Positions 1-9,554 of a stretch of DNA of 64,000 bases are shown here, in pieces. This DNA comes from Hyphomicrobiales bacterium (GTDB taxonomy: Bacteria > Pseudomonadota > Alphaproteobacteria > Rhizobiales > Rhizobiaceae). The first letter of the stretch is position 1; every line of letters begins with the position of its first letter. Where the stretch lies: the NCBI GenBank assembly GCA_900469965.1, contig UBZP01000020.1, forward strand, positions 1 through 64,000, given 5' to 3'. The position numbers were made by a program, and so were the translations under genes. The notes below the pieces were generated by a model. It did no database searches. It was not told where the DNA came from and saw only the letters and a program-made list of their open reading frames with translations.

Positions 1-623
1 CCGCCCGCCTTCTCCGCGCGCCGGCCGAGCGCGTGGGCGACGAGCAGCGTCTCGTTGCCGAGCGTGACCGACGACCATTCCGAAAGGACGGATGCGAAGT
101 CGATCTCCGCCGACCCGAAGACCGGCGACCAGAGGAGCCGCGTGCCGGTCGCATCGACGATCCCCTTGCTGCTGATCGAGACTGAAAGCACGCGCTCGCG
201 GCCGAGCGCCGAACGCTGCAGCACCTTGGCGAGCCCCGCCTGCAGGGTGAAGACGAACCGTTCCGTCGAGGGATCGGCATGCTCTCGCGGCTCCTCGAAC
301 CGGTCGATCAGCGTGCCGGCATAGTCGGCCAGCGAATACTGCACGACGTCGGAGGATATCCGCACCGCAATGAGATAGCCGCAGTCCCGCCGCGGGCTGA
401 GAAGCACGCGCGGACGGCCGCGGCCGCCGGCGCTCTGCTGCTCCAGCTTCTCGATGATCCGCGCCCGCTCCAGCTCGGCCGTGATCGCCGAAACGGTGGC
501 GGAGGCAAGGCCGGTACGGGCGGAAAGCTCGGTGTGCGCCAGCGCCCCGTGGCGGCGCAGCGTCGCCAGGACGAGGGCGCTGTTCTGCTGACGCACCAGC
601 TCGGTGCTCGATCGCGTCAGCAT
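1..623 (-). CDS. ROK-family transcriptional repressor (XylR/NagC type), 3' end cut by window edge
   Basis: About 207 residues are visible, read leftward from ATG 623-621; the C-terminus lies outside the window. The N-terminus opens with a winged helix-turn-helix (residues about 8-65), including LVRQQNSALVLATLRRHG and a recognition-helix region ASATVSAITAELE, then a GGRGRPRVLL wing. This arrangement is typical of NagC/XylR repressors. The start of the ROK sugar-binding fold follows (GYLIAVRISSD). It is divergent from xylF with a 248-base gap holding a perfect palindrome, so it probably represses xylFHG and is relieved by the imported sugar; that role is inferred from position. The alternative is a ROK regulator of another sugar. 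Confidence 0.85.
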   Translation of the reverse strand, partial: MLTRSSTELVRQQNSALVLATLRRHGALAHTELSARTGLASATVSAITAELERARIIEKLEQQSAGGRGRPRVLLSPRRDCGYLIAVRISSDVVQYSLADYAGTLIDRFEEPREHADPSTERFVFTLQAGLAKVLQRSALGRERVLSVSISSKGIVDATGTRLLWSPVFGSAEIDFASVLSEWSSVTLGNETLLVAHALGRRAEKAG

Positions 624-712
624 GCAGGAACTCCGATCTCGATGCGCGCTTCCAACGAATGCTCCTCCCAAAGCACCTGTTGCAGCCTTCCACAAGTGCC
701 GGGCACGGCTTG

Positions 713-762
713 TTGACAGCCTTCCCAACTTCTGACATCTATTTTCTCGACTGTCGAGAAAA
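713..762 (+). promoter_or_regulatory. xylF promoter with perfect palindromic operator
   Basis: A consensus -35 hexamer TTGACA lies at 713-718. The weak -10 region (around CATCTAT, 736-742) runs into a perfect 10+1+10 palindrome at 742-762 with half-site TTTTCTCGAC. A repressor bound there would cover the -10 region and transcription start. The site lies between the ROK gene and xylF, 110 bases before the xylF ATG, so the ROK protein is the obvious candidate ligand. The palindrome is seen directly; the assignment is inferred. Confidence 0.7.
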
Positions 763-871
763 ATTCCGGGAGAGCTTGAGGGCAAGGAATTTGCGGGCAG
801 CATCTTTGGTCGGTCGTCGACGGTGACGGGAGGGTTCGTCCGGGCGGTCGGCTTTCTTTTGGGAGGATGAA

Positions 872-1909
872 ATGAAATCAGTTCTGAAGCTGATGGCAGG
901 GGTTGCCGTCATCGTGTCGCTGCATTCGGTGGCGCAGGCCAAGGACCTCGTGGTCGGCGTTTCCTGGTCGAACTTCCAGGAAGAGCGCTGGAAGACCGAC
1001 GAAGCCGCGATCAAGGCGGCCCTCGAGGCCTCCGGCGACAAGTACATCTCGGCCGACGCCCAGTCGTCCGCCGCCAAGCAGCTCACCGACGTCGAATCGC
1101 TGATCGCCCAGGGCGCCAACGCCCTGATCGTGCTGGCGCAGGATTCCGACGCGATCGGCCCGGCGATCGAAAAGGCCGCCGCCGAAGGCATTCCGGTCGT
1201 CGGCTACGACCGCCTGATCGAGAACCCGGCCGCCTTCTACATCACCTTCGACAACAAGGAAGTCGGCCGCATGCAGGCCCGCGAGGTGTTCAAGGTCAAG
1301 CCGGAAGGCAACTACGTCTTCATCAAGGGCAACTCCGCCGACCCGAACGCCGACTTCCTCTTCTCCGGCCAGATGGAAGTGCTGAAGGAAGCGATCGACG
1401 CCGGCAAGATCAAGAACGTCGGCGAAGCCTACACCGACGGCTGGAAGCCCGAGATCGCCCAGAAAAACATGGAGCAGTTCCTGACCGCCAACGACAACAA
1501 GGTCGATGCGGTCGTGGCCTCCAACGACGGCACCGGCGGCGGCGCGATCGCAGCGCTCGACGCCCAGGGTCTGGCCGGCGCCGTGCCGGTCTCCGGACAG
1601 GACGCCGACAAGGCGGCGCTGAACCGCATCGCGCTCGGCACGCAGACGGTGTCGGTCTGGAAGGACAGCCGCGAACTCGGCAAGCGCGCGGCTGAAATCG
1701 CCGTCGAACTGGCCGGCGGCAAGAAGATGGAAGAGATCGCAGGCGTGACGACCTTCAACGGCGGACCGAAGGGCGTTGCCATGCAGTCGGTCTTCCTGGC
1801 ACCGCTTCCGATCACCAAGGACAACCTGAACGTCGTCATCGACGCGGGCTGGATCTCCAAGGAGGAAGCCTGCCAGGGCGTCGAGGGCGACGTCGCCGCC
1901 TGCAAGTGA
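872..1909 (+). CDS. xylF: D-xylose ABC transporter, periplasmic substrate-binding protein
   Basis: The 345-residue protein has an N-terminal signal peptide (residues 1-23, ending VAQA before KDLVVGVSW). A type I periplasmic sugar-binding fold follows. Family features include [11 protein letters not shown] near the first strand, [35 protein letters not shown] and PVSGQDAD, which match XylF-type binding proteins. It should bind D-xylose or a close sugar in the periplasm and deliver it to XylH. The ATG at 872 follows GGGAGGATGAA, a strong ribosome binding site. It is the first gene of xylFHG, behind a palindromic operator and divergent from a ROK repressor. Xylose specificity is by family resemblance and not proven. 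Confidence 0.9.
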   Translation: MKSVLKLMAGVAVIVSLHSVAQAKDLVVGVSWSNFQEERWKTDEAAIKAALEASGDKYISADAQSSAAKQLTDVESLIAQGANALIVLAQDSDAIGPAIEKAAAEGIPVVGYDRLIENPAAFYITFDNKEVGRMQAREVFKVKPEGNYVFIKGNSADPNADFLFSGQMEVLKEAIDAGKIKNVGEAYTDGWKPEIAQKNMEQFLTANDNKVDAVVASNDGTGGGAIAALDAQGLAGAVPVSGQDADKAALNRIALGTQTVSVWKDSRELGKRAAEIAVELAGGKKMEEIAGVTTFNGGPKGVAMQSVFLAPLPITKDNLNVVIDAGWISKEEACQGVEGDVAACK

Positions 1910-1943
1910 CCCATCCCGACGGGGCCTGACCCGATCCTTCCCG

Positions 1944-1972
1944 AGCGCCGCAACGCAACCCGTTGCGGCGCT
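1944..1972 (+). terminator. Strong stem-loop between xylF and xylH (no U-tract)
   Basis: A perfect 12-bp stem (AGCGCCGCAACG, 1944-1955, paired with 1961-1972) closes a 5-base loop, 35 bases after the xylF stop. No run of T follows. It probably protects the 3' end of the xylF message or attenuates read-through, which would give more binding protein than permease, as known for other ABC operons. Confidence 0.6.
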
Positions 1973-2145
1973 TGCGCAAGACGGGGGTGCGGCGGACAAT
2001 GGCGTTCCGATCGTCCACGCCATCGGTCCGAAGAGCACGCGGGCGCAACGCCCGCCGGTTCCCGCAATCGACAGACCTGCCGCACGCCCTCCCCGGGCGG
2101 GAAACGCGGCACCATCAACACGTTCAGTGGGGGGAAGGCACGTTC

Positions 2146-3459
2146 ATGGCCGACATCACACATACGACCCAGGCAAATCGCGCCCGCAATGCCGACGAGC
2201 ATCCGGTCAGGCGCTTTTTCCGGGCAACCGAGATCGACACGCGCCTGCTCGGCATGGTCGGCGCCCTCGTCATCATCTGGCTCGGCTTCCAGTTCCTGAC
2301 GAGCGGCCTGTTCCTGACGCCGCGCAACCTCTGGAACCTGACGGTCCAGACCTCGTCCGTCGCCGTCATGGCAACGGGGATGGTGCTGATCATCGTCACG
2401 CGCAACATCGACCTCTCCGTCGGCTCCGTGCTCGGCTTTTGCGGCATGATCATGGGGGTCCTGCAGGCGAAGATCCTGCCGCAGTATCTCGGCCTCGAGC
2501 ACCCGGCGATCTGGATCGTCACGCTTTGCTGCGGCGTGCTCGTGGGTGCTGCCATCGGCGCGCTGCACGGCTCGATCATCGCCTTCCTCAACGTGCCCGC
2601 CTTCATCGTCACGCTCGGCGGCTTGCTCGTCTGGCGCGGCGCCACCTGGTTCGTGACCAGCGGCCAGACGGTCGCGCCGATGAACACCACCTTCCGCCTG
2701 ATGGGCGGCGGCACCGAGGGCTCGATCGGCGCCACCGCCAGCTGGGTCGTCGGCGTCCTCGCCTGCCTTGCCATCGTCGGCGCCATCCTCAATTCGCGCA
2801 AGCAGCGCAAGCGCTTCGGCTTTCCCCTGCGTCCGGTCTGGGCGGAGTATTTCCTCTCCGTCCTCGGCTGCGCCCTCGTCCTCGGCGCCGTCTCGGTGGC
2901 CAACCACTACTACTGGCCGGCCAACATCGCCCGGCGCTATGCCGAGGCCAACGCGATCGCCTGGCCGGACGGCGGGCTGCAGATCCCGCACGGCATCGCC
3001 ATCCCCGTGCTGATGGCGATCGCCGTCGGCATCGTCATGACCTTCATCGCCACCCGCCTACGCTTCGGCCGCTATGTCTTCGCCATCGGCGGCAACCCGG
3101 AAGCCGCCGACCTCGCCGGCATCAAGACGCGCTGGGTGACCGTGAAGATCTTCATGCTGATGGGCGTGCTCTGCGCCATCGCGGCTGCGATCTCCACCGC
3201 CCGCCTCAATGCCGCCACCAACGCCCAGGGCGAACTCGACGAGCTCTACACGATCGCCGCCGCCGTCATCGGCGGCACCTCGCTCGCCGGCGGCGTCGGC
3301 ACCATCGCCGGCGCGATGATCGGCGCCCTCGTCATGCAATCGCTGCAATCCGGCATGGTGCTTCTCGGCATCGACAGCCCGTTCCAGCGCATCGTCGTCG
3401 GTGTGGTCCTCGTCGTCGCCGTCTGGCTCGACACCGTCTACCGCGCCCGAGCCAAGTAA
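2146..3459 (+). CDS. xylH: D-xylose ABC transporter permease
   Basis: The 437-residue inner-membrane permease belongs to the BPD_transp_2 family. The ATG at 2146 is preceded by GGGGGAAGG; the frame stays open upstream but has no comparable start. The N-terminus contains [13 protein letters not shown]. Multiple hydrophobic segments follow, with the family signatures [13 protein letters not shown] and [21 protein letters not shown]. The cytoplasmic coupling region [15 protein letters not shown] is followed by [17 protein letters not shown]. The long insertion with polar residues around residues 215-285 is normal for XylH-type permeases. It pairs with XylF and XylG; the xylG start lies 14 bases after its stop. 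Confidence 0.9.
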   Translation: MADITHTTQANRARNADEHPVRRFFRATEIDTRLLGMVGALVIIWLGFQFLTSGLFLTPRNLWNLTVQTSSVAVMATGMVLIIVTRNIDLSVGSVLGFCGMIMGVLQAKILPQYLGLEHPAIWIVTLCCGVLVGAAIGALHGSIIAFLNVPAFIVTLGGLLVWRGATWFVTSGQTVAPMNTTFRLMGGGTEGSIGATASWVVGVLACLAIVGAILNSRKQRKRFGFPLRPVWAEYFLSVLGCALVLGAVSVANHYYWPANIARRYAEANAIAWPDGGLQIPHGIAIPVLMAIAVGIVMTFIATRLRFGRYVFAIGGNPEAADLAGIKTRWVTVKIFMLMGVLCAIAAAISTARLNAATNAQGELDELYTIAAAVIGGTSLAGGVGTIAGAMIGALVMQSLQSGMVLLGIDSPFQRIVVGVVLVVAVWLDTVYRARAK

Positions 3460-3473
3460 GAAGGAGTACGCCC

Positions 3474-4259
3474 ATGTCCCAACAACGCACTCCGCTCGTG
3501 GAAATGAAGAACATCTCCATCTCCTTCGGCGGGATCCACGCCGTCGACAACGCCTCGATCGACCTCTATCCCGGAGAGGTGGTGGCACTCCTCGGCCACA
3601 ACGGCGCCGGCAAATCCACCCTGATCAAGATCCTCTCGGGCGCCTACCGGCGCGATGCCGGCGAGATCCTGATCAACGGCGAACCGGCCGACATCAACAA
3701 TCCGCGCGATGCGAAGAAATACGGCATCGAGACGATCTACCAGACGCTCGCCGTCGCCGACAACGTCGACGCCGCCGCCAACCTCTACCTCGGCCGTGAG
3801 CTGCGCACCCCCTGGGGCACGCTCGACGACGTGGCGATGGAGGCGAAGGCCCGCGAGGTGATGGGCCGGCTGAACCCCAACTTCCAGCGCTTCAAGGAGC
3901 CGGTGAAGGCGCTCTCCGGCGGCCAGCGCCAGTCGGTGGCGATCGCCCGCGCCATCCTGTTCGACGCCCGCATCCTGATCATGGACGAGCCGACGGCAGC
4001 GCTGGGGCCGCAGGAGACCGCGCAGGTGGGCGAACTGATCAAACAGTTGAAGAAGGAAGGCATCGGCATCTTCCTGATCAGCCACGACATCCACGACGTC
4101 TTCGACCTCGCCGACCGCGTCTCGGTGATGAAGAACGGCCAGGTCGTCGGCCATGCGCGGACCGAGGACGTCACCAAGGACGAGGTGCTCGGCATGATCA
4201 TCCTCGGCAAGTGCCCGCCCAAGGCGATCCCCGGCCCCGGCGCCATGCAGACCGCCTGA
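3474..4259 (+). CDS. xylG: Sugar ABC transporter ATP-binding protein, single-domain XylG type
   Basis: The 261-residue ATPase energises XylFH. Walker A is GHNGAGKST, the signature is [14 protein letters not shown], Walker B is [11 protein letters not shown] and the switch histidine is in [10 protein letters not shown]. It has one nucleotide-binding domain, whereas enterobacterial XylG has two fused domains (about 500 residues). The half-size form is the usual rhizobial version and would work as a homodimer. The ATG at 3474 follows AAGGAGTACGCCC. A strong terminator begins 35 bases after the stop, closing the operon. Confidence 0.88.
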   Translation: MSQQRTPLVEMKNISISFGGIHAVDNASIDLYPGEVVALLGHNGAGKSTLIKILSGAYRRDAGEILINGEPADINNPRDAKKYGIETIYQTLAVADNVDAAANLYLGRELRTPWGTLDDVAMEAKAREVMGRLNPNFQRFKEPVKALSGGQRQSVAIARAILFDARILIMDEPTAALGPQETAQVGELIKQLKKEGIGIFLISHDIHDVFDLADRVSVMKNGQVVGHARTEDVTKDEVLGMIILGKCPPKAIPGPGAMQTA

Positions 4260-4293
4260 GCGGCGCCGACGCCAGCATCGACACCCGCAAGCC

Positions 4294-4327
4294 TCCGCCG
4301 GTCCCTCGGGTCCGGCGGATTTTTTTC
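4294..4327 (+). terminator. Rho-independent terminator of xylFHG
   Basis: An 8-bp GC stem (TCCGCCGG at 4294-4301, pairing with 4312-4319) closes a 10-base loop and is followed by a run of T (4320-4326). It lies 35 bases after the xylG stop. Confidence 0.9.
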
Positions 4328-4675
4328 TGCCCTCCCCCTTCCCCTGGTCCTCGGGCCGTCGCGACACTTTGCCGCCGGTCGGGCAGCGGCCGACGCCTGC
4401 GCCGCGCAGCCAGCGGCCCTGCGTCCCGCGGAACCCGCTTCTGCAATCATGGGTCGCATTTTTCTCCGCGCATTACTTGACTCTAAATGTCATGATAAAA
4501 TATGACGAGTCCGCCGGCCGTGAGGGGGCGGCTGCATCCGTGGGGCGGGGGTCCTGCGCCTGTAAATTCAATGCATTTGATCACTGCCTGACCCGGATCG
4601 CCGCGCGGCCCGGGAACGAACCTTTGCGTCGGTCTGCCCGGTCGGCCGACCCGCCGGATACTGGAGAAATTCCTT
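4328..4675 (+). promoter_or_regulatory. Intergenic region with a possible promoter for the RTX gene
   Basis: No convincing gene is present. An unusually AT-rich patch at 4470-4510 contains TTGACT (4477-4482) and, 18 bases on, TATGAC (4501-4506), a plausible sigma-70 promoter giving a long leader of about 165 bases. The leader is GC-rich and ends with CTGGAGAAATTCCTT before the ATG at 4676. GGAAC words at about 4428 and 4613 lack a CGTT at the right distance, so no EcfG promoter is called. Confidence 0.4.
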
Positions 4676-7600
4676 ATGAGTGCCCCAACAATCAGCATAT
4701 CCCCGACCACCATATCCTATGACGAGGTGGAAGCCGTCGGCGGCGATACGTCGGCCCAGGAGACCCTGGTCATCGACGTCAACGGCGACGGTCACCTCGA
4801 TCTCGTGTTGAACGGACGCAATTCCGAGACGATCAACGTGCTCCTGAACCAGGGCGACGGCACCTTCGGCGCGCCCACCACGATCGAGACCGGCTATTAC
4901 TGGCACATGTACCAGGGCGACGTCGAAGGCGACGGCAACCAGGACGTCCTCGTGGCCAAATGGAACGAGGACCTTTCGTCCCAGACGCTCGGCTACCTGA
5001 AGAACAACGGCGACGGCACCTTCGGCGAATTCCAGGAGCTCGCCTCCGGCTTCAGCAACGTCCTCGACATTGCGAGCGTCGACTTCGACGGCGACGGCGA
5101 TCTCGACATCCTGGCGGCCGCCAGCGGCGGCGCCGGCATCGTGCTGACGACGAACAACGGCGACGGCACCTTCACGAACTCGATCGTCGCCGAGGTGGCG
5201 ACCGCCTATGCGGTGGCCGCCGGCGACCTGAACGGCGACGGCAAGCTCGATCTCGTCGCCACCAATTCCGCCGGCGACATCTCCGTCTTCACCGTCAATC
5301 CGGACGGGACGACCACGAGCGGCCAGGTCATCCATGCGGACGAAGTCTGGGGCCTGGAAAAGGTCGCGCTCGTCGATCTCGACGGCGACGGAAATCTCGA
5401 CATCGTCGCCGCCAACTCGAACCGCAAGCAGCTCACCTGGTACAAGGGCGGCGGCGACGGCACGTTCGGCGACAAGCAGATCATCTCCACCGGCACCAGC
5501 AACAGCGGCTATGTCAGCAGCTTCCAGGTCGTCGACGTCAACGGCGACGGGCTGAACGACATCGTCGCCGGTTCCGCGCAGACGATCGGCGATACGGCCA
5601 ATACGCAGCAGTCCTACCTGTCCTGGTTCGAGCAGCTCGCGGACGGCACCTTCAAGGAGCACATGACCGGCGCCCAGTACCCCGGCAATTCCGATTTCTT
5701 CGGCGTGTCCCAGGGCGACCTGAACGGCGACGGCGTGACCGATCTCATCACGGCCGGGCCGGTGATCGAAGGCGGCGTGCGCAGCTACGTCCGCGTCGCC
5801 TATGGCATGCAGGCGCTCGAGGTCAATGAGAACGCAGCCACGGCCATCACCGGCATCGCCTTCAGCGACGATTCCGCCGGTCCCGTCAGCGTCACCCTCA
5901 GCGTCGACCGCGGAACGATCGAGGGCGACACTTCCTTCGCCGGCGTCACCGTCACCGGCGGCGGCAGCGCGATCACGCTGGTCGGCTCGATCGCCGACAT
6001 CAACGCCTTCATCGCCGCCGGCGGCGCGACGTTCACGACCGCAAACAACGACGAGACCACCGCCAGGCTGTCGATCACGATCGACGACCAGGATGCGGGC
6101 GGCGCCTCGACCACCACCAAGGTGATCGCGCTGGCGGTGACGCCGGCCCATGACGAGGCCCCGACCGACCTGTCGCTCGACGGCCATGAGGTCTCCGAGG
6201 ACGCCGATATCGGCACGGTGATCGGCACGCTCTCCGGCCTCGATCCGGAAGGCGGAAACCTCACCTACAGCCTCTATTCCAGCGCCGGCTCGATGTTTAC
6301 GATCGAGGGCAACCAGCTCAAGCTCAACGGCGCGCTCGACTTCGAATCCGCCCACAGCTACGAGATCGTCGTCCGCGCCAAGGACGCCGGCGGCAACTTC
6401 ACCGACAAGACGTTCACGATCGACGTGACCAACGCCAACGAGGCCCCGACGGCGGTCACCCTGTCGAAGGTGCTCGTCGCCCAGAGCGCCGAGGCCGGCA
6501 CGGTCGTCGGCACGCTCGCCGCCAGCGACCCCGACAGCGGCGAGACCTTCACCTACAGCATCCCCGGCGGCAGCGACGCCTTCGAGATCGTCGACAACAA
6601 GCTGGTCGTGAAGGACCTCGGCGATGCGCTGACCTATGACGTGAAGGTGCTTGCCACCGATTCCGGCGGCCTGACGGTCGAAAAGACCTTCCGCATCACC
6701 ACCACCGACGATGACGGCAACCCGCTGGGATCCGCCGGCACGATCACCATCGATGCGTCCAACGCCGAAAGCATGGACTTCGAGGCCTACATCCGCGGCG
6801 GCTTCGTCGCCGGCACCGAAGGCGGCGGCTTCCCGGTCTTCGACAACAGCGCGGCCTTCTCCGGCCACGAGATGATGATGGGCTACGGCACCGAGGCCAC
6901 CTCGAAATACGTGCTCGCCAGCGGCTCGCTGGAATACTACTTCAACACCCACACGGTCTGGGGCGAGATCAACACGATCGAGTACGGCGTCCGCGGCTCC
7001 GGCTCCTACGATTCCTCCGGCGCCTTCAAGGGCGGAACGGCCGAACTGCGCATCACCGGCCTCACCCTCGAAAACGGCAAGCCCGCCAGCGCCCTGGAAG
7101 AGGCCGACATCGAGGCGAACGGCCCGGTCCACAACTTCGCCCTGTCGCACATGTACGGCGCGGCCGGCTCGCCGACGCGCCTGGGCGTCTATGCGGATTC
7201 GCTCGACGCCTACGCCCAGAACTACATCGGCTCGTCCGGCGCCGACGTCTACACCGGCACGGTCTTCGCCGACACGATCAAGGGCGGCGGCGGCGACGAC
7301 ACGCTGAACGGCGGCGCCGGCAGCGACACGATCACCGGCGGCGCCGGCAGCGACGTCATCGACGGCGGCGACGGCACCGACACCTTCATCGTCTCGGGCA
7401 AGGCGGCCGACTACAACGCGCTCGTCCTGACCACGACCTATCTCACCGACAACACCACCGGCGAGATGGACCGGCTGAAGAACGTCGAGTTCATCAAGTT
7501 CAAGGACGCCCTCTTCAACGTCGCGACCCAGGAATTCACCCCGATCGAGAACGAGGCCCCCACCGGCCTTGCCATCTCCGGCACCACGGTCAAGGAGAAC

Positions 7601-9172
7601 GTCGGCACCGGCACCACGGTCGGCACGCTGTCTGCGACCGACCCGGAAGGCACGGCGCTGACCTACAGCCTCGGCTCCAACCCCGGCGGCTATTTCAAGA
7701 TCGTCGGCAACAAGCTGCAGGTGGCCAAGGCCCTCGACCATGAGGCCAAGGCGTCGCACGTGCTGAGCATCACCGCGACGGACGAGGACGGCAAGTCCAC
7801 CACCAAGGAGATCACCGTCCAGGTCACCGACGTCAACGAGGCGCCGGCATCGCTGGCGCTCTCGGCCACGAAGGTCAAGGAGAACGTGGCGACCGGGACT
7901 GCGGTCGGCACGCTCTCGGCCAGGGACCCGGAAGGCCGGACGCTGACCTACAAGCTGACCGACAGCGCCGGCGGCCTGTTCAAGCTTTCCGGCAACAAGC
8001 TGGTGACGGCCAAGGCGATCGACTACGAGACGCTGAAGTCCGACAAGGTTACCGTCGAGGTAACCGACGCCGGCGGGCTGAAGACCAGCAAGACCTTCAC
8101 CATCAGCGTCACCGACGTCAACGAGGCGCCGACGTCGCTCTCGCTCTCGGCCACCAGGGTCAACGAGAACGTCGCTGTCGGCACCACCGTCGGCACGCTT
8201 TCGGCCAGGGACCCGGAAGGCCGGACGCTGACCTACAAGCTGACCGACAGCGCCGGCGGCCTGTTCAAGATCTCCGGCAACAAGCTGGTGACGGCCAAGG
8301 CGATCGACTACGAGAAGGTGCAGAAGGAGACGGTCACCGTCGAGGTCTCCGACGGCACCAGCAAGATCGTCAAGACCTTCGGCCTCAGCGTCGTCGACAG
8401 GATCGACGAGATCAAGGGCACCTCGGCGTCGCAGACGCTGAAGGGGGGCGCGGGCGTCGACAGGATCGACGGCGCCGGCGGCAACGACGTGCTGCACGGG
8501 CTTTCGGGCGCAGACACCCTGCTCGGCGGCACCGGCAACGACACGCTCCTGGGCGGCGCCGGCGCCGACCGGCTGGACGGCGGCGCCGGGACCGACACCG
8601 CCTCCTATGCGGATGCGGCAAAGGGCGTCACCGTAAGCCTCGCCAAGGCCTCGCTCAACACCAACGATGCGAAGGGCGACACCTTCGTCGCGGTGGAGAA
8701 CCTCACCGGCTCGGGCCATGCCGACAAGCTCTACGGCGACGGCGCCAAGAACAACCTGAGCGGCGGGGCGGGCAACGACCTGCTCTCCGGCGCCAAGGGC
8801 AACGACACCATCGTCGGCGGCGCCGGCCACGACGATCTCTACGGCGGCGCCGGCAAGGACACCTTCGTCTTCAAGTCCGCCAAGGACCTGGGCACGCTGA
8901 AGGCTGCGACCGACACGATCTACGACTTCGACCGCAAGGAAGGCGACAGGATCGACCTGTCCGGCATCGACGCCAATACGAAGAAGGCCGGGGACCAGGC
9001 CTTCTCCTTCATCGGCAACGATGCCTGGCACAAGAAGGCGGGGGAACTGCGCTTGGAGAAGGTCGCCTCGGACACCTATCTCCATGGCGACACGAACGGC
9101 GACGGCAAGTCGGACTTCATCCTGCATTTCGACGACGCCATCGGCCTGAAGGCCGGCGACTTCCTGCTCTAA
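4676..9172 (+). CDS. Large secreted RTX protein with FG-GAP/VCBS repeats and cadherin-like domains
   Basis: The 1,498-residue protein has no Sec signal. Residues about 20-380 hold about seven FG-GAP/VCBS-type repeats built on D-x-[DN]-G-D-G (for example DVNGDGHLDL, DFDGDGDLDI, DLNGDGKLDL). From residue about 490 there are cadherin-like beta domains closing with V-T-x-[VA]-N-E-A-P. RTX calcium-binding nonapeptides occur near residues 865-905 (GGGGDDTLNGGAGSD), 1260-1310 and 1345-1400. The C-terminus (DTIYDFDRKEGDRIDLSGID, ending AGDFLL) resembles the serralysin-type type I secretion terminus. It is probably a calcium-stabilised surface or extracellular adhesin exported by a type I system; no exporter genes are in the window. 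Two cadherin-like units are nearly identical at the DNA level. The function beyond export and calcium binding is unknown. Confidence 0.9.
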   Translation: MSAPTISISPTTISYDEVEAVGGDTSAQETLVIDVNGDGHLDLVLNGRNSETINVLLNQGDGTFGAPTTIETGYYWHMYQGDVEGDGNQDVLVAKWNEDLSSQTLGYLKNNGDGTFGEFQELASGFSNVLDIASVDFDGDGDLDILAAASGGAGIVLTTNNGDGTFTNSIVAEVATAYAVAAGDLNGDGKLDLVATNSAGDISVFTVNPDGTTTSGQVIHADEVWGLEKVALVDLDGDGNLDIVAANSNRKQLTWYKGGGDGTFGDKQIISTGTSNSGYVSSFQVVDVNGDGLNDIVAGSAQTIGDTANTQQSYLSWFEQLADGTFKEHMTGAQYPGNSDFFGVSQGDLNGDGVTDLITAGPVIEGGVRSYVRVAYGMQALEVNENAATAITGIAFSDDSAGPVSVTLSVDRGTIEGDTSFAGVTVTGGGSAITLVGSIADINAFIAAGGATFTTANNDETTARLSITIDDQDAGGASTTTKVIALAVTPAHDEAPTDLSLDGHEVSEDADIGTVIGTLSGLDPEGGNLTYSLYSSAGSMFTIEGNQLKLNGALDFESAHSYEIVVRAKDAGGNFTDKTFTIDVTNANEAPTAVTLSKVLVAQSAEAGTVVGTLAASDPDSGETFTYSIPGGSDAFEIVDNKLVVKDLGDALTYDVKVLATDSGGLTVEKTFRITTTDDDGNPLGSAGTITIDASNAESMDFEAYIRGGFVAGTEGGGFPVFDNSAAFSGHEMMMGYGTEATSKYVLASGSLEYYFNTHTVWGEINTIEYGVRGSGSYDSSGAFKGGTAELRITGLTLENGKPASALEEADIEANGPVHNFALSHMYGAAGSPTRLGVYADSLDAYAQNYIGSSGADVYTGTVFADTIKGGGGDDTLNGGAGSDTITGGAGSDVIDGGDGTDTFIVSGKAADYNALVLTTTYLTDNTTGEMDRLKNVEFIKFKDALFNVATQEFTPIENEAPTGLAISGTTVKENVGTGTTVGTLSATDPEGTALTYSLGSNPGGYFKIVGNKLQVAKALDHEAKASHVLSITATDEDGKSTTKEITVQVTDVNEAPASLALSATKVKENVATGTAVGTLSARDPEGRTLTYKLTDSAGGLFKLSGNKLVTAKAIDYETLKSDKVTVEVTDAGGLKTSKTFTISVTDVNEAPTSLSLSATRVNENVAVGTTVGTLSARDPEGRTLTYKLTDSAGGLFKISGNKLVTAKAIDYEKVQKETVTVEVSDGTSKIVKTFGLSVVDRIDEIKGTSASQTLKGGAGVDRIDGAGGNDVLHGLSGADTLLGGTGNDTLLGGAGADRLDGGAGTDTASYADAAKGVTVSLAKASLNTNDAKGDTFVAVENLTGSGHADKLYGDGAKNNLSGGAGNDLLSGAKGNDTIVGGAGHDDLYGGAGKDTFVFKSAKDLGTLKAATDTIYDFDRKEGDRIDLSGIDANTKKAGDQAFSFIGNDAWHKKAGELRLEKVASDTYLHGDTNGDGKSDFILHFDDAIGLKAGDFLL
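7916..8314 (+). repeat. Recently duplicated cadherin-like unit inside the RTX gene
   Basis: The stretch at 7916-8029 recurs at 8201-8314 with only about two mismatches (CTTTCC versus ATCTCC), an offset of 285 bases or 95 codons. Both copies encode the block beginning SARDPEGRTLTYKL. Synonymous positions are also conserved, which points to recent duplication or gene conversion. The neighbouring unit from 7560 is related but more diverged. Confidence 0.85.
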
Positions 9173-9236
9173 CGCATGACAGGCGCCGCGCCCGCCCCGC
9201 GGGCGCGGCCACCCCGGCCGCAAGCCGGGCAACAAC

Positions 9237-9263
9237 GGAAACCGGACCCACGGCCCGGTTTCC
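9237..9263 (+). terminator. Stem-loop after the RTX gene
   Basis: A perfect 9-bp stem GGAAACCGG (9237-9245) pairs with 9255-9263 across a 9-base loop, 65 bases after the RTX stop and before the tRNA. There is no T-run, so it may be a Rho-assisted terminator or a 3' stabiliser. Confidence 0.45.
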
Positions 9264-9355
9264 CCGTCCGGAAAATGAAATTGCCGATTGATGCGGCCGA
9301 CATCCTGGGCTAAGAACCACCCATCGGCCCGGCGATTCCTCGCCGAAAACGGTTA

Positions 9356-9432
9356 GCACCCGTAGCTCAGCTGGATAGAGTGTTGGATTCCGATTCCAAA
9401 GGTCACAGGTTCGAATCCTGTCGGGTGCGCCA
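9356..9432 (+). tRNA. tRNA-Arg (anticodon CCG)
   Basis: The gene is 77 bases long with CCA encoded. The acceptor stem GCACCCG (9356-9362) pairs with CGGGTGC (9422-9428), then discriminator G and CCA (9430-9432). The anticodon stem TTGGA/TCCAA encloses loop TTCCGAT, giving anticodon CCG, which reads CGG (Arg). The T arm holds GGTTCGAATCC. This tRNA type is a frequent integration site for mobile elements, and an accessory island starts directly after it. Confidence 0.96.
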
Positions 9433-9554
9433 TCGAATTTAATGACTTACAGGCGATCGAGCATTTCCTGAAATCCCCACAGGAAGCATATAGGAAGCGA
9501 GAGCGGCTAAGTTTCTCCGCTTGACTCCCACATGCACCATGTCACGTTGCACCA

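Noticed and set aside
878-2991. Long minus-strand open frames over xylF and xylH
   Set aside because: They are antisense to genes with clear family motifs; compositions are Arg/Ala/Asp-rich and unlike real proteins.
2127-4259. A 710-codon frame suggesting a fused transporter protein
   Set aside because: Only the last 261 codons have ABC ATPase motifs. The first part is an out-of-frame reading of xylH, and a good ribosome binding site precedes ATG 3474.
4568-9235. Open frame of 1,555 codons on the minus strand
   Set aside because: It is the antisense shadow of the RTX gene. The GC-rich D-G-G repeats keep the opposite strand open, and its product is low-complexity with no domains.
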